Origin: Moraxella bovoculi 237
GTDB taxonomy: Bacteria; Pseudomonadota; Gammaproteobacteria; Pseudomonadales; Moraxellaceae
Direction of reading: 5' to 3'
Assembly: GCF_000696305.2 (NCBI RefSeq)
Contig: NZ_AOMT01000005.1
Location: 1-64,000, forward strand
Length of the DNA: 64,000 bases
Positions 1-8,684 of the stretch are shown in pieces. The notes beneath the pieces were generated by a model that saw only the letters and a program-made list of their open reading frames with translations, did no database searches and was not told where the DNA came from. The stretch's first letter is position 1. Each line of letters begins with the position of its first letter. Position numbers and translations under genes: made by a program.

Positions 1-2015
1 GGTTGCGGCTCAGGTTTGGTGTCTTGTGCCTTTAATTTTAGATGCACTTTATTAGCATCAGAGTAGTCCGCTTCAAAATCCACAAGTGGACTGTTGTCAT
101 CTAGGCTGGCAAATTGACCGTTTAGCGTACCTGCTGATACCACATCACGCCAGACGCTGTCTTTGGGAGCGTCTGTGATAAGCTCTTCGGCATACACTTT
201 TAGATTGCCTTTGCTGATGTCGGCAGTGCCTGTTACGACAAGTTTGCCATATTCGTTTGTGGTATCTAGTACGCCATTTTTATTCCAATCTAAAATGCCA
301 ATAACAAAATTTTCACCATTCATGGTGTAATTGCCATTGATTTTTAGTACACCTTGTGTAACAGCAATGTCCCCTGTGAACTTTTTAGAATCTTCATTGA
401 TTTCAAGCGTGCCCGCACCCGACTTCCAAAAACCAGCTGAATCATCGGGGTTGTTTATATTAATGGCACCAACATGACCTGTCAAAACCGCATTGGGATT
501 AATAGCGACATTTGTACCCGACTGTACATTTGCTGTTTCAAAATAAACACCCTTATTGCCAAGCTCAATTTTATTGTCTTTGGTAAAATTGGCAAATAGG
601 TTGGGCTGATCGGTGGTAATACCAATCTCTGCCCCATTGATATAAATCTCAGACAGCCTAGAGCCGGCATTGCGGCTGATTTGGTTGGTATACAGCCCTG
701 TCAGATAGTCATCGGTATTTTCTGCTTCGAGGCGAAGTGTGCCGCTGCCTGTGTTGCCAACAATAACTTCTTTGGTAACAAGCGTGCTGTCTTTTAGGTT
801 GAGTGTGCCTGTGCCGCCCTGTGTCCCAGCTGTACCGCCATCGCTACCACCACCAACATAAACCGCACCTGCTCTAACGTTCCCAACATGATGAAGTGAT
901 GTTTTATCCAAAGTTAGCGAACCTGTGCCACCATTGGCAATGATTAATTCATTATCAATTTGGAAATTGGAATCACCTCCCTTGATGACCACATCGGCTT
1001 GCGAGCCATCAAAAATTCCTAAATTCATGTCCTTAACGCTCATATTGTTATTTTCAAAACTAACATTTCCTTTTGAGTCTGCCATTTGTCCAACAATTAA
1101 GCTCTTTTGAATGCGATAAGTGTCATTGCTGCTGTTTAAGTTTGCATTACCCGTTGTGGCAATGACGGCAGATTGTGCCAATATCGCACTATTCACACTC
1201 ACAACATCAGCAGTCGAGCCTTCACTGTCCGCTAAAATGTAACTGTCGCTAAGATTAAGAGTGCTGCTAGTCAGTTTAGCAACACCATCACCATAAACAC
1301 CTACAGCCATGGAATCAGCATCGATACTAGCATGATTGGCATTAAGTGTGCCCGTGGCTTTGTTGCCACGACCAATCAACAACTGATCAGCCTTAATATT
1401 TGCTTTATCGCTAAGCGTTAGTGTGCCTTTTGCACCTGCTTGCTCGCCAACATTGATGATTGTACCTGACAGCAATGTATCTTGCCCTGTAAGTTCAACC
1501 GTAGCAGTACTATTATCTATATTAGCAATACTCACAATGCCAGAAGCGGTAATTTTTGCACCATTTCCACCAATCAGTTTGGCAGTATTAGATGGCGTCA
1601 ATCCCAAGGCTAAAATGCCGCTTTTATTTGCTAGGCTAGCATTATCAACAACAACCGTTGCGTCTTGTCCAGCAGAAATCGCAATGTCATTATTGCTTTC
1701 AACAACAGCTTGATTTGATATGGTGGCATTAGTATCATCACCGTTACCAAATACTAACTGCCCTTTAATGGTTGCTTTAGTATTGGGGTTGTTGATAAGC
1801 ACCTCGCCATCAAAAGCTCTGTTGCCCTCAATGGTGTGCGTTCGCCCATCTGTGAATTCAATATTTGCCCCAAAGCTAATCCCACTCACAACAAGCGAAC
1901 TTGCCAACGCCAACACCTTAATCGACTTAGTTTTGCCTTTTGCTTTGGCAAACTCTGATACGCATTGGTAAGTGCCTGTAGCGTGGTTAAAAATCACACG
2001 ATAACTTTTGTTCAT
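1..2015 (-). CDS. Autotransporter (type V secretion), passenger region, cut by left window edge
   Basis: The minus-strand frame is open from the ATG at 2013-2015 to the window edge (671 codons). A ribosome binding site AAGGAT lies just upstream. The N-terminus starts MNKSYRVIFNHATGTYQCV, the extended signal peptide region (ESPR) typical of large type V secreted proteins, followed by a hydrophobic signal core and an Ala/Gly cleavage zone near residue 50. The rest is rich in Asn, Thr, Ser, Gly and Asp with repeated short beta-strand phrases (for example DNASLANKSG, GTGTLNLKDS), as in a right-handed beta-helix passenger. The last visible residues are KAQDTKPEPQP, a Pro-rich linker that usually precedes the C-terminal beta-barrel; the barrel itself would lie outside the window. 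Exported through the inner membrane and then displayed on or released from the cell surface. The ligand or activity cannot be told from the sequence. Confidence 0.88.
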   Translation of the reverse strand, partial: MNKSYRVIFNHATGTYQCVSEFAKAKGKTKSIKVLALASSLVVSGISFGANIEFTDGRTHTIEGNRAFDGEVLINNPNTKATIKGQLVFGNGDDTNATISNQAVVESNNDIAISAGQDATVVVDNASLANKSGILALGLTPSNTAKLIGGNGAKITASGIVSIANIDNSTATVELTGQDTLLSGTIINVGEQAGAKGTLTLSDKANIKADQLLIGRGNKATGTLNANHASIDADSMAVGVYGDGVAKLTSSTLNLSDSYILADSEGSTADVVSVNSAILAQSAVIATTGNANLNSSNDTYRIQKSLIVGQMADSKGNVSFENNNMSVKDMNLGIFDGSQADVVIKGGDSNFQIDNELIIANGGTGSLTLDKTSLHHVGNVRAGAVYVGGGSDGGTAGTQGGTGTLNLKDSTLVTKEVIVGNTGSGTLRLEAENTDDYLTGLYTNQISRNAGSRLSEIYINGAEIGITTDQPNLFANFTKDNKIELGNKGVYFETANVQSGTNVAINPNAVLTGHVGAININNPDDSAGFWKSGAGTLEINEDSKKFTGDIAVTQGVLKINGNYTMNGENFVIGILDWNKNGVLDTTNEYGKLVVTGTADISKGNLKVYAEELITDAPKDSVWRDVVSAGTLNGQFASLDDNSPLVDFEADYSDANKVHLKLKAQDTKPEPQ

Positions 2016-2240
2016 AACAAAATCCTTAATATTTGTAAAATAATGAAACCATATGTTAATATAGATATTGTCATAAAATCAAAAAAATTGATTTTTTTCT
2101 TAAAAAATCAAGAGAAAAGTCTGTTTTTTTTCTGGCTGCATTTTGCAAGAATGGCATCAATCTTAGATGCGCCTAAATGCCCGTTGAAAATATCTTTTTT
2201 TATGACTAAAAGGGTGGTGATTGTCTTAAAATAACAAAAT

Positions 2241-2266
2241 AAAGCCAGTGTATTCACACTGGCTTT
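2241..2266 (-). terminator. Rho-independent terminator after petC
   Basis: Perfect 10-bp stem (AAAGCCAGTG / CACTGGCTTT) with a 6-nt loop, followed on the minus strand by a T-rich run. It lies 15 bases past the petC stop and separates petABC from the autotransporter gene. Confidence 0.85.
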
Positions 2267-2280
2267 ATAGTCACTTGGGA

Positions 2281-3003
2281 TTATTTTATATCTTTCCAGA
2301 ATTCTTTGTTGAGTAGATATACTGGAATCAGTAGGACAAGCAAAAACAAAATCACAAACGCGCCATAGATTTTACGATCATGACGGACAGGCTCTGCCAT
2401 CCATGCCATGAAGTTCACAAGGTCACCAACACGTGCTTTATATTCTTCTTCACCAAGCTCTTGCTGTAGGTTATGAAGAACGTGTGGCATTGCTGCATTA
2501 GCAAGTACTAGGTTGTTCGCACCCCAAGGGCGGCTTGGATCTTCGTAGAATGATAGTAAGTAAGTATATACCCAATCATCACCACGCAGACGAGTCTCTA
2601 AAGATAGGTCTGGAGGTGCGGCACCGAACCAAGCACCTTGTAGTTCAGGATCGATGTTCGCAGTAACGTGATCACCGATCTGATCTGATGTTACCATCAA
2701 ATACTTCTCAACAAGCTCTGGCGGCACGTCCAAATCCTGTGCGATACGAGAGTGACGTACGTACTGGGCTGAGTGACAGCCCACGCAGTAGTTCATGAAC
2801 ATGGCAGCACCACGTTGTAGTGAACCTTTGTTTGTAAGATCGATCGGAGCTTTGCTACATTCTAGAGTGGTGCTTGTACCATCAGCTTCAGTATATGTAC
2901 CGCAGCCGTGACCACCTGCAGCCATTGCGCTAGGGCTTGCCACCAAAGAAGCGCCCGCCAGCAGTAGACCTGCGCCTAGTGTTTTTAGGTTAAATGCTTT
3001 CAT
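2281..3003 (-). CDS. petC: Cytochrome c1 of the bc1 complex
   Basis: Carries electrons from the Rieske protein to soluble or membrane cytochrome c in the bc1 (ubiquinol:cytochrome c reductase) complex, on the periplasmic side. 240 residues. Signal peptide at residues 1-28 (MKAFNLKT...SAMA), haem-binding CVGCH at 73-77, a likely Met ligand in AAMPHVL, and a C-terminal membrane anchor (about 215-233) ending in KEFWKDIK. The chosen ATG overlaps the petB stop in the arrangement TAATG, so the genes are translationally coupled; a longer in-frame start would lie inside petB and lacks a signal peptide. An extra pair of cysteines (C34 and C49) sits in the mature N-terminus ahead of the haem motif. Haem attachment would need the Ccm system, part of which is encoded at 8685-13041. 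Confidence 0.95.
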   Translation of the reverse strand: MKAFNLKTLGAGLLLAGASLVASPSAMAAGGHGCGTYTEADGTSTTLECSKAPIDLTNKGSLQRGAAMFMNYCVGCHSAQYVRHSRIAQDLDVPPELVEKYLMVTSDQIGDHVTANIDPELQGAWFGAAPPDLSLETRLRGDDWVYTYLLSFYEDPSRPWGANNLVLANAAMPHVLHNLQQELGEEEYKARVGDLVNFMAWMAEPVRHDRKIYGAFVILFLLVLLIPVYLLNKEFWKDIK

Positions 3004-4229
3004 TAGTGACCTCCCGTAACACGTTCTGGTGGTTGTTTGCATTTTTCGATAGACGTGTAGAACGGCATCAGAAGGAAATACAAGAAGTATAGAATGGTGC
3101 AAATACGACCAACGATGGTAGAAGTTGGGGTAGATGCTGTACCACCTAGGTAGCCTAGAATTAGGAAACTTACCACGAAGATTGCTAGGGCGATTTTCGA
3201 TAGAATGCCTTTATAGCGAATCGAGCGTACTGGTGAGCGGTCAAGCCAAGGCAATACGAACAACACGGCAATCGCTGCACCCATTGCGATAACACCACCT
3301 AGCTTACTAGGAACGGCACGCAAGATTGCATAGAATGGCATGTAGTACCATACAGGTGCGATGTGCTCAGGCGTCTTAAGAGCGTTCGCAACTTCAAAGT
3401 TTGGTTTCTCTAGAAAGTAACCACCACCTTCAGGTGCGAAGAATACCACTGCAAAGAAGCAGATGAAGAATACCACGATACCAACCATGTCATGCACAGT
3501 GTAGTAAGGGTGGAAAGGTACTCCGTCTAGAGGCACGCCATTTTTATCTTTTAGTTTCTTGATGTCGATACCGTCTGGGTTGTTAGAACCAACGTGGTGC
3601 AGTGCAACCAAGTGCATGAATACCAAACCTACTAGGATCAATGGAATTGCAACAACGTGTAGAGCGAAGAAGCGGTTTAGTGTGATGCCGGAGATTAGGT
3701 AGTCACCTTTAACCCATTCAGCAAGACCGTCACCAATCACAGGAATGGCAGCAGGTAGGTTAAGAATAACCTGAGCACCCCAAAATGACATGTTACCCCA
3801 AGGTAGCAAGTAACCAAAGAAGCCTTCAGCCATCAAGCATAGGTAGATCGCCATACCGATCAGCCATACCAACTCACGCGGTTTTTGATATGAACCATAT
3901 AGCAGACCACGGAACATGTGCAGATAGACAACAATGAAGAACGCTGAAGCACCAGTTGAGTGCATGTAGCGGATTAACCAGCCGCCTTTAACATCACGCA
4001 TGATGTATTCAAGCGAGGCGAATGCACCTTCAGCGCTAGGGTTGAACATCATGGTTAGCCAGATACCAGTAACTAACTGGTTAACCAACACAACCATTGA
4101 CAACACGCCAAAGAAGTACCAAAAGTTAAAGTTTTTTGGTGCGTAGTACTTTGACATGTGGTATTCGTAAGTTTCGGTCGCAGGGTAACGTGCATCTACC
4201 CAGCCCATAAATTTCTTAGCGATACTCAT
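3003..4229 (-). CDS. petB: Cytochrome b of the bc1 complex
   Basis: Core membrane subunit of ubiquinol:cytochrome c reductase, carrying two b haems and the quinol oxidation and quinone reduction sites. 408 residues with about eight or nine membrane helices. Family marks include MHSTGASAFFIVVYLHMFRG and HVVAIPLILVGLVFMHLVALHHVG, which hold the haem-ligand histidines, and the Qo-site PEHIAPVWYYMPFYAILR, a variant of the usual PEW motif region. Length fits fused bacterial cytochrome b. Middle gene of petABC; it starts 2 bases after the petA stop and overlaps petC by one base. Confidence 0.97.
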   Translation of the reverse strand: MSIAKKFMGWVDARYPATETYEYHMSKYYAPKNFNFWYFFGVLSMVVLVNQLVTGIWLTMMFNPSAEGAFASLEYIMRDVKGGWLIRYMHSTGASAFFIVVYLHMFRGLLYGSYQKPRELVWLIGMAIYLCLMAEGFFGYLLPWGNMSFWGAQVILNLPAAIPVIGDGLAEWVKGDYLISGITLNRFFALHVVAIPLILVGLVFMHLVALHHVGSNNPDGIDIKKLKDKNGVPLDGVPFHPYYTVHDMVGIVVFFICFFAVVFFAPEGGGYFLEKPNFEVANALKTPEHIAPVWYYMPFYAILRAVPSKLGGVIAMGAAIAVLFVLPWLDRSPVRSIRYKGILSKIALAIFVVSFLILGYLGGTASTPTSTIVGRICTILYFLYFLLMPFYTSIEKCKQPPERVTGGH

Positions 4230-4231
4230 GA

Positions 4232-4816
4232 TTACGCCTCCCCAACGGTCAAGATGCTGCCATCAATGCTGTATTCTGGAATAGGTAGGTTGGTAGGGGC
4301 AGGTACGCCACTATAAACACGTCCAGATAGGTCATACAAAGAACCGTGGCAAGGACAGAAGAAACCACCAAACCAATCAGCACCACCTAAGTCAGCTGCA
4401 CCCACTTCAGGACGGAAGGTTGGTGCACAGCCAAGATGCGTACAAACACCCTCAACCACCAATATCTCAGGTTGGATTGAGCGAGTTTCGTTTTTGCAGT
4501 ATTCAGGCTGAATTGAAGCTTCTGAATCAGGATCGCTTAGTTTTGGGGTAACTTTGCTAAGGTTTGCCACCATTTCTTCGGTGCGTTTAACGACAAAGAT
4601 TGGTTTGCCACGATATTTTACAGTGATCATTTGACCATTTTCGATGCCGCTGATGTCGGTAATAACAGCAGCGCCCGCGGCTTCTGCTTTGGCGCTTGGA
4701 TACCAAGAACGCACAAATGGGGTGGCTATCGCGCCCACACCAACTGCACCGATGGCAGCGGTAGTCGCGATTAAGACTCTACGGCGTTTAATATTCACGC
4801 CTTCGGCATGGCTCAT
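4232..4816 (-). CDS. petA: Rieske iron-sulfur subunit of the bc1 complex
   Basis: Transfers electrons from quinol to cytochrome c1 through a 2Fe-2S cluster. 194 residues. The N-terminus has a twin-arginine export signal (KRRRVLIA followed by an Ala/Gly-rich hydrophobic stretch), which also serves as membrane anchor. Cluster ligands are in CTHLGC and CPCHGS, spaced as in the family. I start at the ATG at 4814-4816 (MSHAEGVN...) because GGAGGA stands about 8 bases upstream and the Arg motif is then near the N-terminus; the ATG 19 codons further up has no such site. First gene of the petABC operon; a 17-base palindrome lies at 4874-4890. Confidence 0.96.
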   Translation of the reverse strand: MSHAEGVNIKRRRVLIATTAAIGAVGVGAIATPFVRSWYPSAKAEAAGAAVITDISGIENGQMITVKYRGKPIFVVKRTEEMVANLSKVTPKLSDPDSEASIQPEYCKNETRSIQPEILVVEGVCTHLGCAPTFRPEVGAADLGGADWFGGFFCPCHGSLYDLSGRVYSGVPAPTNLPIPEYSIDGSILTVGEA

Positions 4817-4873
4817 TAAAACTTCCTCCAGAATAAAGAATGGGAATCTATCCCATACTGGGTGTGTGGACAT

Positions 4874-4890
4874 GATAAAACAGTTTTATC
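4874..4890. promoter_or_regulatory. 17-bp palindrome upstream of petA, possible operator
   Basis: GATAAAAC-A-GTTTTATC is a perfect palindrome with 8-base arms around one base, 58 bases upstream of the petA start. Position and symmetry suit a dimeric regulator binding site. No regulator can be named from the sequence. Confidence 0.4.
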
Positions 4891-5250
4891 ACAAATCCAC
4901 ATTTGCTGTGCCTATTTTACTAGTTTACTAAACATGACTATTTTAAGCTATTTTTGTCATAAAATAAATTGTTCTATTGCGCTAATGTGAAAAAAAGTCG
5001 CAAAATTTTTAATGAATTGACAAAAAAGTGCAGTTTTTTGTAAAAACCCTGCAATATCCAAGTAGAGCGGTGGGAATTGGTAAGGGTATTAAATTAATAA
5101 AAATTAACATTTAATTTATTTTTACTAAAAAATAAATTGGCGGTTTTTATTAATTTAGATCAATATTTTGAGCAATTATTACCACTTGATAATTGTTAAT
5201 TTATTAAGAATTTATCCTTTGGACAAATTATTTTAATCGTGATTAGCAGG
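4891..5250. other. AT-rich intergenic region between petA and the rpsI terminator
   Basis: About 360 bases of very AT-rich DNA with A and T runs. It must hold the petABC promoter on the minus strand, but I see no convincing -35/-10 pair. No ORF with coding character and no RNA gene seen. Confidence 0.5.
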
Positions 5251-5254
5251 TATA

Positions 5255-5283
5255 AAAAAACTCTCGCAAAACGAGAGTTTTTT
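5255..5283 (-). terminator. Terminator after rpsI
   Basis: Stem AAAAAACTCTCG / CGAGAGTTTTTT with loop CAAAA. The A and T arms make it able to work in both directions, but only the minus-strand rplM-rpsI operon reads into it closely. Confidence 0.9.
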
Positions 5284-5304
5284 GTAAATTCGCAATCGTA
5301 AGAA

Positions 5305-5691
5305 TTAACGTTTTGAGAATTGTGGACGACGACGTGCTTTGCGTAGACCCAATTTTTTACGTTCAACTTCACGAGCATCACGAGTAACGAAGCCAGCTGC
5401 TTTTAGAGCAGGTTTTAGGCTTTCATCAGATTCGATAAGCGCACGAGTGATACCGTGACGGATTGCACCTGCTTGACCGCTTGCGCCACCACCAGTAACG
5501 GTGATGTATAGGTCATAGCTGGTAGCTACGTCTAGTAGTTCTAGTGGCTGACGAACGACCATACGAGAAGTCTCACGACCAAAGTATTCGTCTAGTGATT
5601 TACCGTTGATTACGATGTTGCCAGTGCCTTTAGACAAGAAAACACGGGCAGTAGAAGTCTTACGGCGACCTGTACCATAATTGCGTTCCAT
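5305..5691 (-). CDS. rpsI: 30S ribosomal protein S9
   Basis: Small-subunit ribosomal protein. 128 residues, the usual length, beginning [19 protein letters not shown] and ending in the basic tail RRRPQFSKR that reaches the P-site tRNA in the ribosome. The [15 protein letters not shown] segment is a strong family mark. Second gene of the rplM-rpsI operon, 10 bases after rplM. Confidence 0.98.
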   Translation of the reverse strand: MERNYGTGRRKTSTARVFLSKGTGNIVINGKSLDEYFGRETSRMVVRQPLELLDVATSYDLYITVTGGGASGQAGAIRHGITRALIESDESLKPALKAAGFVTRDAREVERKKLGLRKARRRPQFSKR

Positions 5692-5701
5692 GTTTATCTC
5701 C

Positions 5702-6133
5702 TTAGATGTCTAAAACTTGTGGCTGCTGTGCTGCGTGTGGGTGTTCAGTACCCGCATACAGTTTTAGCTTTTTGATCATCGCATAGCCCAAAGGACCTTT
5801 TGGTAGCATACCTTTAACGGCTTTATGCAATACGTCTTCTGGCTTGTGAGCAAGAAGCTTAGTGAAGTTAGTCTCTTTGATACCGCCTGGGTAGCCAGTG
5901 TGACGATAGTACTTCTTGTCTTCTGCTTTTTTGCCAGTAACGGCGATTTTGTCAGCGTTAATAACAACGATATAATCGCCAGTATCAACGTGTGGAGTGT
6001 ACGATGGCTTGTGCTTGCCACGTAGACGAGAAGCAATCTCAGAAGCTAGACGACCTAGCGTTTTGCCTTCAGCGTCCACGACATACCAGTCATGTACAAC
6101 TTCAGCGGGTTTGGCACTGATAGTAGTAGTCAT
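5702..6133 (-). CDS. rplM: 50S ribosomal protein L13
   Basis: Large-subunit ribosomal protein, 143 residues (142 is usual). Family marks are [16 protein letters not shown], the HTGYPGG segment and MLPKGPLG. The ATG at 6131-6133 ([12 protein letters not shown]) is chosen because it gives the family N-terminus and leaves room for the promoter at 6247-6275; a longer start at 6184 would add 17 unrelated residues. First gene of rplM-rpsI. In Escherichia coli L13 is reported to limit expression of its own operon; whether that holds here is not visible. Confidence 0.98.
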   Translation of the reverse strand: MTTTISAKPAEVVHDWYVVDAEGKTLGRLASEIASRLRGKHKPSYTPHVDTGDYIVVINADKIAVTGKKAEDKKYYRHTGYPGGIKETNFTKLLAHKPEDVLHKAVKGMLPKGPLGYAMIKKLKLYAGTEHPHAAQQPQVLDI

Positions 6134-6246
6134 ATAAAACCTATTTAGTTGAGTTTGAGAGTTTACAAATAAAAAATCAGCCAAAAGGCTTAATTTTACT
6201 TGCTTTAAGAGTTGGGAAACGAAGGGCTCTCAAAAAACAGTTTCGG

Positions 6247-6275
6247 ATTATACCAAATGATATCCAATCTGGCAA
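6247..6275 (-). promoter_or_regulatory. rplM: Promoter of rplM-rpsI
   Basis: On the minus strand TTGCCA (6270-6275), a 17-base spacer and a perfect TATAAT (6247-6252), about 114 bases before the rplM start. The leader in between has AGCC-TTTT-GGCT followed shortly by a T run (around 6160-6190), an attenuator-like element too short to be sure of. Confidence 0.75.
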
Positions 6276-6349
6276 GTATTTTTGATAAAAACTGCTGTGA
6301 TTGCTTTTGGAGTTTTGAAGGGGGAAATGCACTGTTAATCTGCTTTATA

Positions 6350-6967
6350 TTATAAGGTATTTAATTGAAAAATTCCTGCAAAAACTTGCCCGACTTTGGC
6401 GGATTTTACCCAATGAACATCGAAGCTGTTTAATAGCGGTTCTAGTGCCTGATCGCTTTCCACATAAAACAGTGTATCAACATGATATAACTTGTGTGTG
6501 ATGATGGCATTAATAATATCATGCCATAGGTTCAGCGCGTACGGCGGATCGATAAATATGATGTCGTAAGATGAATCAAGGGTGGGTAGGGCGTTTTGGG
6601 CGGTATTATTGATAATCTGAACATCGGACTTGGTGAGCTTTAGGGTGTCGGCTGAATATTTTAATTGGCTAGCCTGTGCGGCATTTGTCTCAATCAATGT
6701 CGCAAAAGACGCGCCACGAGACAGGCATTCAAATGCCAGTGCGCCCGAACCTGCGCAAACATCCAAGACTCGAGCATCCTGAAGCTCACCCATGAGCCAA
6801 TTAAAAATCGTCTCGCGTAGGCGGTCGGGGGTAGGGCGAAGACCGTCAGCGTCGATAAAGCAGATGTTACGACGCTTGAACTGCCCGCCGATGATACGAA
6901 CTTGATTGGTGGGTGTATTGGATTTATTTGATTTGTTATTCTTTAGGGTTCTTGCGCTACGATTCAT
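6350..6967 (-). CDS. rsmD: 16S rRNA (guanine966-N2)-methyltransferase RsmD
   Basis: Methylates one guanine in 16S rRNA using S-adenosylmethionine. 205 residues from the ATG at 6965-6967. Marks: RIIGGQFKRR near residue 24, LRPTPDRLRETIFNWL, the SAM-binding loop VLDVCAGSGALAFECLSRGA, and the catalytic IDPPY near residue 140. A longer upstream in-frame reading exists but would run across the promoter of the opposite gene, and has no family similarity. Transcribed away from the DUF445-type gene. No clear promoter found. Confidence 0.93.
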   Translation of the reverse strand: MNRSARTLKNNKSNKSNTPTNQVRIIGGQFKRRNICFIDADGLRPTPDRLRETIFNWLMGELQDARVLDVCAGSGALAFECLSRGASFATLIETNAAQASQLKYSADTLKLTKSDVQIINNTAQNALPTLDSSYDIIFIDPPYALNLWHDIINAIITHKLYHVDTLFYVESDQALEPLLNSFDVHWVKSAKVGQVFAGIFQLNTL

Positions 6968-7126
6968 ACTTGATATGATGGTGATTAAGATGATGCTTAT
7001 TATAGCATTTATTCGATTGTAATGATGGAAAAATGGGCAAGTCTTTATATAAAATCCGTACAAGTCTGTAACGCTTGTGGGTTGGTTTATCTTATCAGAA
7101 TGTGCTGATTTATCAATCAGGAAAAT

Positions 7127-7155
7127 CTGACAGTTCGATGAAATTGTGATAAAAT
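7127..7155 (+). promoter_or_regulatory. Promoter of the DUF445-type gene
   Basis: CTGACA (7127-7132), 17-base spacer, TAAAAT (7150-7155). The ATG at 7146 lies within this element, so translation must begin downstream, supporting the start at 7185. Confidence 0.6.
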
Positions 7156-7184
7156 ACCAAACGCTTTTATTTGGTTTTACTGAT

Positions 7185-8495
7185 ATGTTTACGTCCATTT
7201 GGCAAGCTCTCGCCGAACATCCTGAATTTATAGCAATGTTAACCATTCCTCCCGTCACGGCATTCGTGACTTGGGCGCATGTTTGGATGGCGCTAGAGAT
7301 GCTGTTTCGCCCGATTAAGTTTTGGGGTATTCCCATTGATGGCATGCCTTTTGGCTTAAAGGGCTTGGGCTGGCAGGGCATCGTACCGGCTAAGGCTGGC
7401 AAAATCTCAGGTGTGATTGTCGATCAGACTTTGTCGAAGCTGGGCAAACTTGATGAATTTTTTCAGGCGATGGAGCCTGAAGAGATGGCGGATTTTATCA
7501 CCAGTACGGTTGATAAAAATCTTGAGCAGCTGATTGATGAGATTATGCTAGAGCGCTATCAGGGAATCTGGAATAACATGCCGTATGCGATTCGCCGCCG
7601 CATCTATGCGCATGCACATAAAGAGCTTGCGACGGTGATGAAATCCTTAGTGCTGGATTTGACTTATAATGTCGAGAGACTGGTGGACATGCGTCAGATG
7701 ATCGTCCGCAAGATGGAAAGCGATCGCAAGCTGATGGTTGATATGTTCTTAAGGGTGGGCAAAAAAGAAATTAACTTTATCTGGAAAATCAGTGCCTTGA
7801 TTGGTTTTGGGTTTGGTATTATTCAGATGGGGATTTTTTATTTTGTACCGCAGCATTGGACAGTGCCATTTTTTGCGGCGATCTGGGGTGCGTTGACGAA
7901 TTGGATTGCCATTTGGATGGTGTTTAATCCTGTTGAACCGCGCTATATTTCCTTTATTCGCATATTCCGCCGTGATGAAGAGGGTGTGCATCTGATGCTG
8001 CCGCACATTCATCGTTATTCTTGGCAGGGGGGCTTTATGAAGCGCCAAGATGAAGTATCCAGTGTGTTCGCTGAGATTGTGGTAAATGAGCTGGTCACGC
8101 TAGAAAATATCATGCATGAGATGATGTATGGCGCCAAGGCAGATGAAACTCGTACCCTGATGAAAAAGCACCTGTATGATCTGCTAGAATCACCTGTGGT
8201 TGCCACAACCCTAAAAATGGGCATGACAAGCCGTGAGCTTGATGAATTTAAAGATACAATCATTAATAAATCAATCGATGCGACCATGGTGCCAATTCGC
8301 AGTCCTGAATTGAACACATCGCGGGCAAGCAAGATATTTGGATTGTTTGAGAGTCGTATTCGTGCGCTGTCACCCCAAGAATTTCAGAATTTATTAAGAC
8401 CTGCCTTTAAAGAAGACGAGATGACGCTTGTCGTACTGGGCGCGATCACGGGTCTGTTGGCAGGATGGCTGCATTTGGTGGCAGTGTTTTTCTAG
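7185..8495 (+). CDS. DUF445-like membrane protein
   Basis: 436 residues. Hydrophobic segments are seen near the N-terminus (IAMLTIPPVTAFVTWAHVWM), in the middle (FIWKISALIGFGFGIIQMGIFYFV then PFFAAIWGALTNWIAIWMVF) and at the C-terminus (LVVLGAITGLLAGWLHLVAVFF). Paired segments with NW(I/L)A-type motifs are a mark of DUF445/YheB-type proteins, here apparently duplicated, and I assign it there by recall. The soluble parts are charged and helical. Function unknown. The start at 7185 follows from the promoter position; an ATG at 7146 in frame would be the alternative. No Shine-Dalgarno sequence is obvious. Confidence 0.7.
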   Translation: MFTSIWQALAEHPEFIAMLTIPPVTAFVTWAHVWMALEMLFRPIKFWGIPIDGMPFGLKGLGWQGIVPAKAGKISGVIVDQTLSKLGKLDEFFQAMEPEEMADFITSTVDKNLEQLIDEIMLERYQGIWNNMPYAIRRRIYAHAHKELATVMKSLVLDLTYNVERLVDMRQMIVRKMESDRKLMVDMFLRVGKKEINFIWKISALIGFGFGIIQMGIFYFVPQHWTVPFFAAIWGALTNWIAIWMVFNPVEPRYISFIRIFRRDEEGVHLMLPHIHRYSWQGGFMKRQDEVSSVFAEIVVNELVTLENIMHEMMYGAKADETRTLMKKHLYDLLESPVVATTLKMGMTSRELDEFKDTIINKSIDATMVPIRSPELNTSRASKIFGLFESRIRALSPQEFQNLLRPAFKEDEMTLVVLGAITGLLAGWLHLVAVFF

Positions 8496-8684
8496 AGCGC
8501 ATTTTGATTTAAAGGTGTGCAACCGGGCTATGGCTTGGTTTTTATTTGATTTTATGAATAACTATAACAAGGCTGTTGGTGATGAGATTTCATTGGCTGA
8601 TGGCTTTGTTTTTTGTGTTAATTTTGAAAAAAAGCCAGCATTTGCAAGCTCGCTGTTATTAATACCAAAAAGAAGGTATGTACT

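Noticed and set aside
5141-5215. FNR/Anr site upstream of petA
   Set aside because: ATCAA and TTGAG-like pieces occur, but not in the TTGAT-N4-ATCAA arrangement.
7146-7184. Upstream ATG of the DUF445-type gene
   Set aside because: It lies inside the -10/-35 region of the likely promoter, so it would not be in the mRNA.
6968-7402. Long N-terminal extension of rsmD
   Set aside because: The extension is antisense to the start of the DUF445-type gene and has no match to RsmD proteins; the family N-terminus begins near the ATG at 6967.
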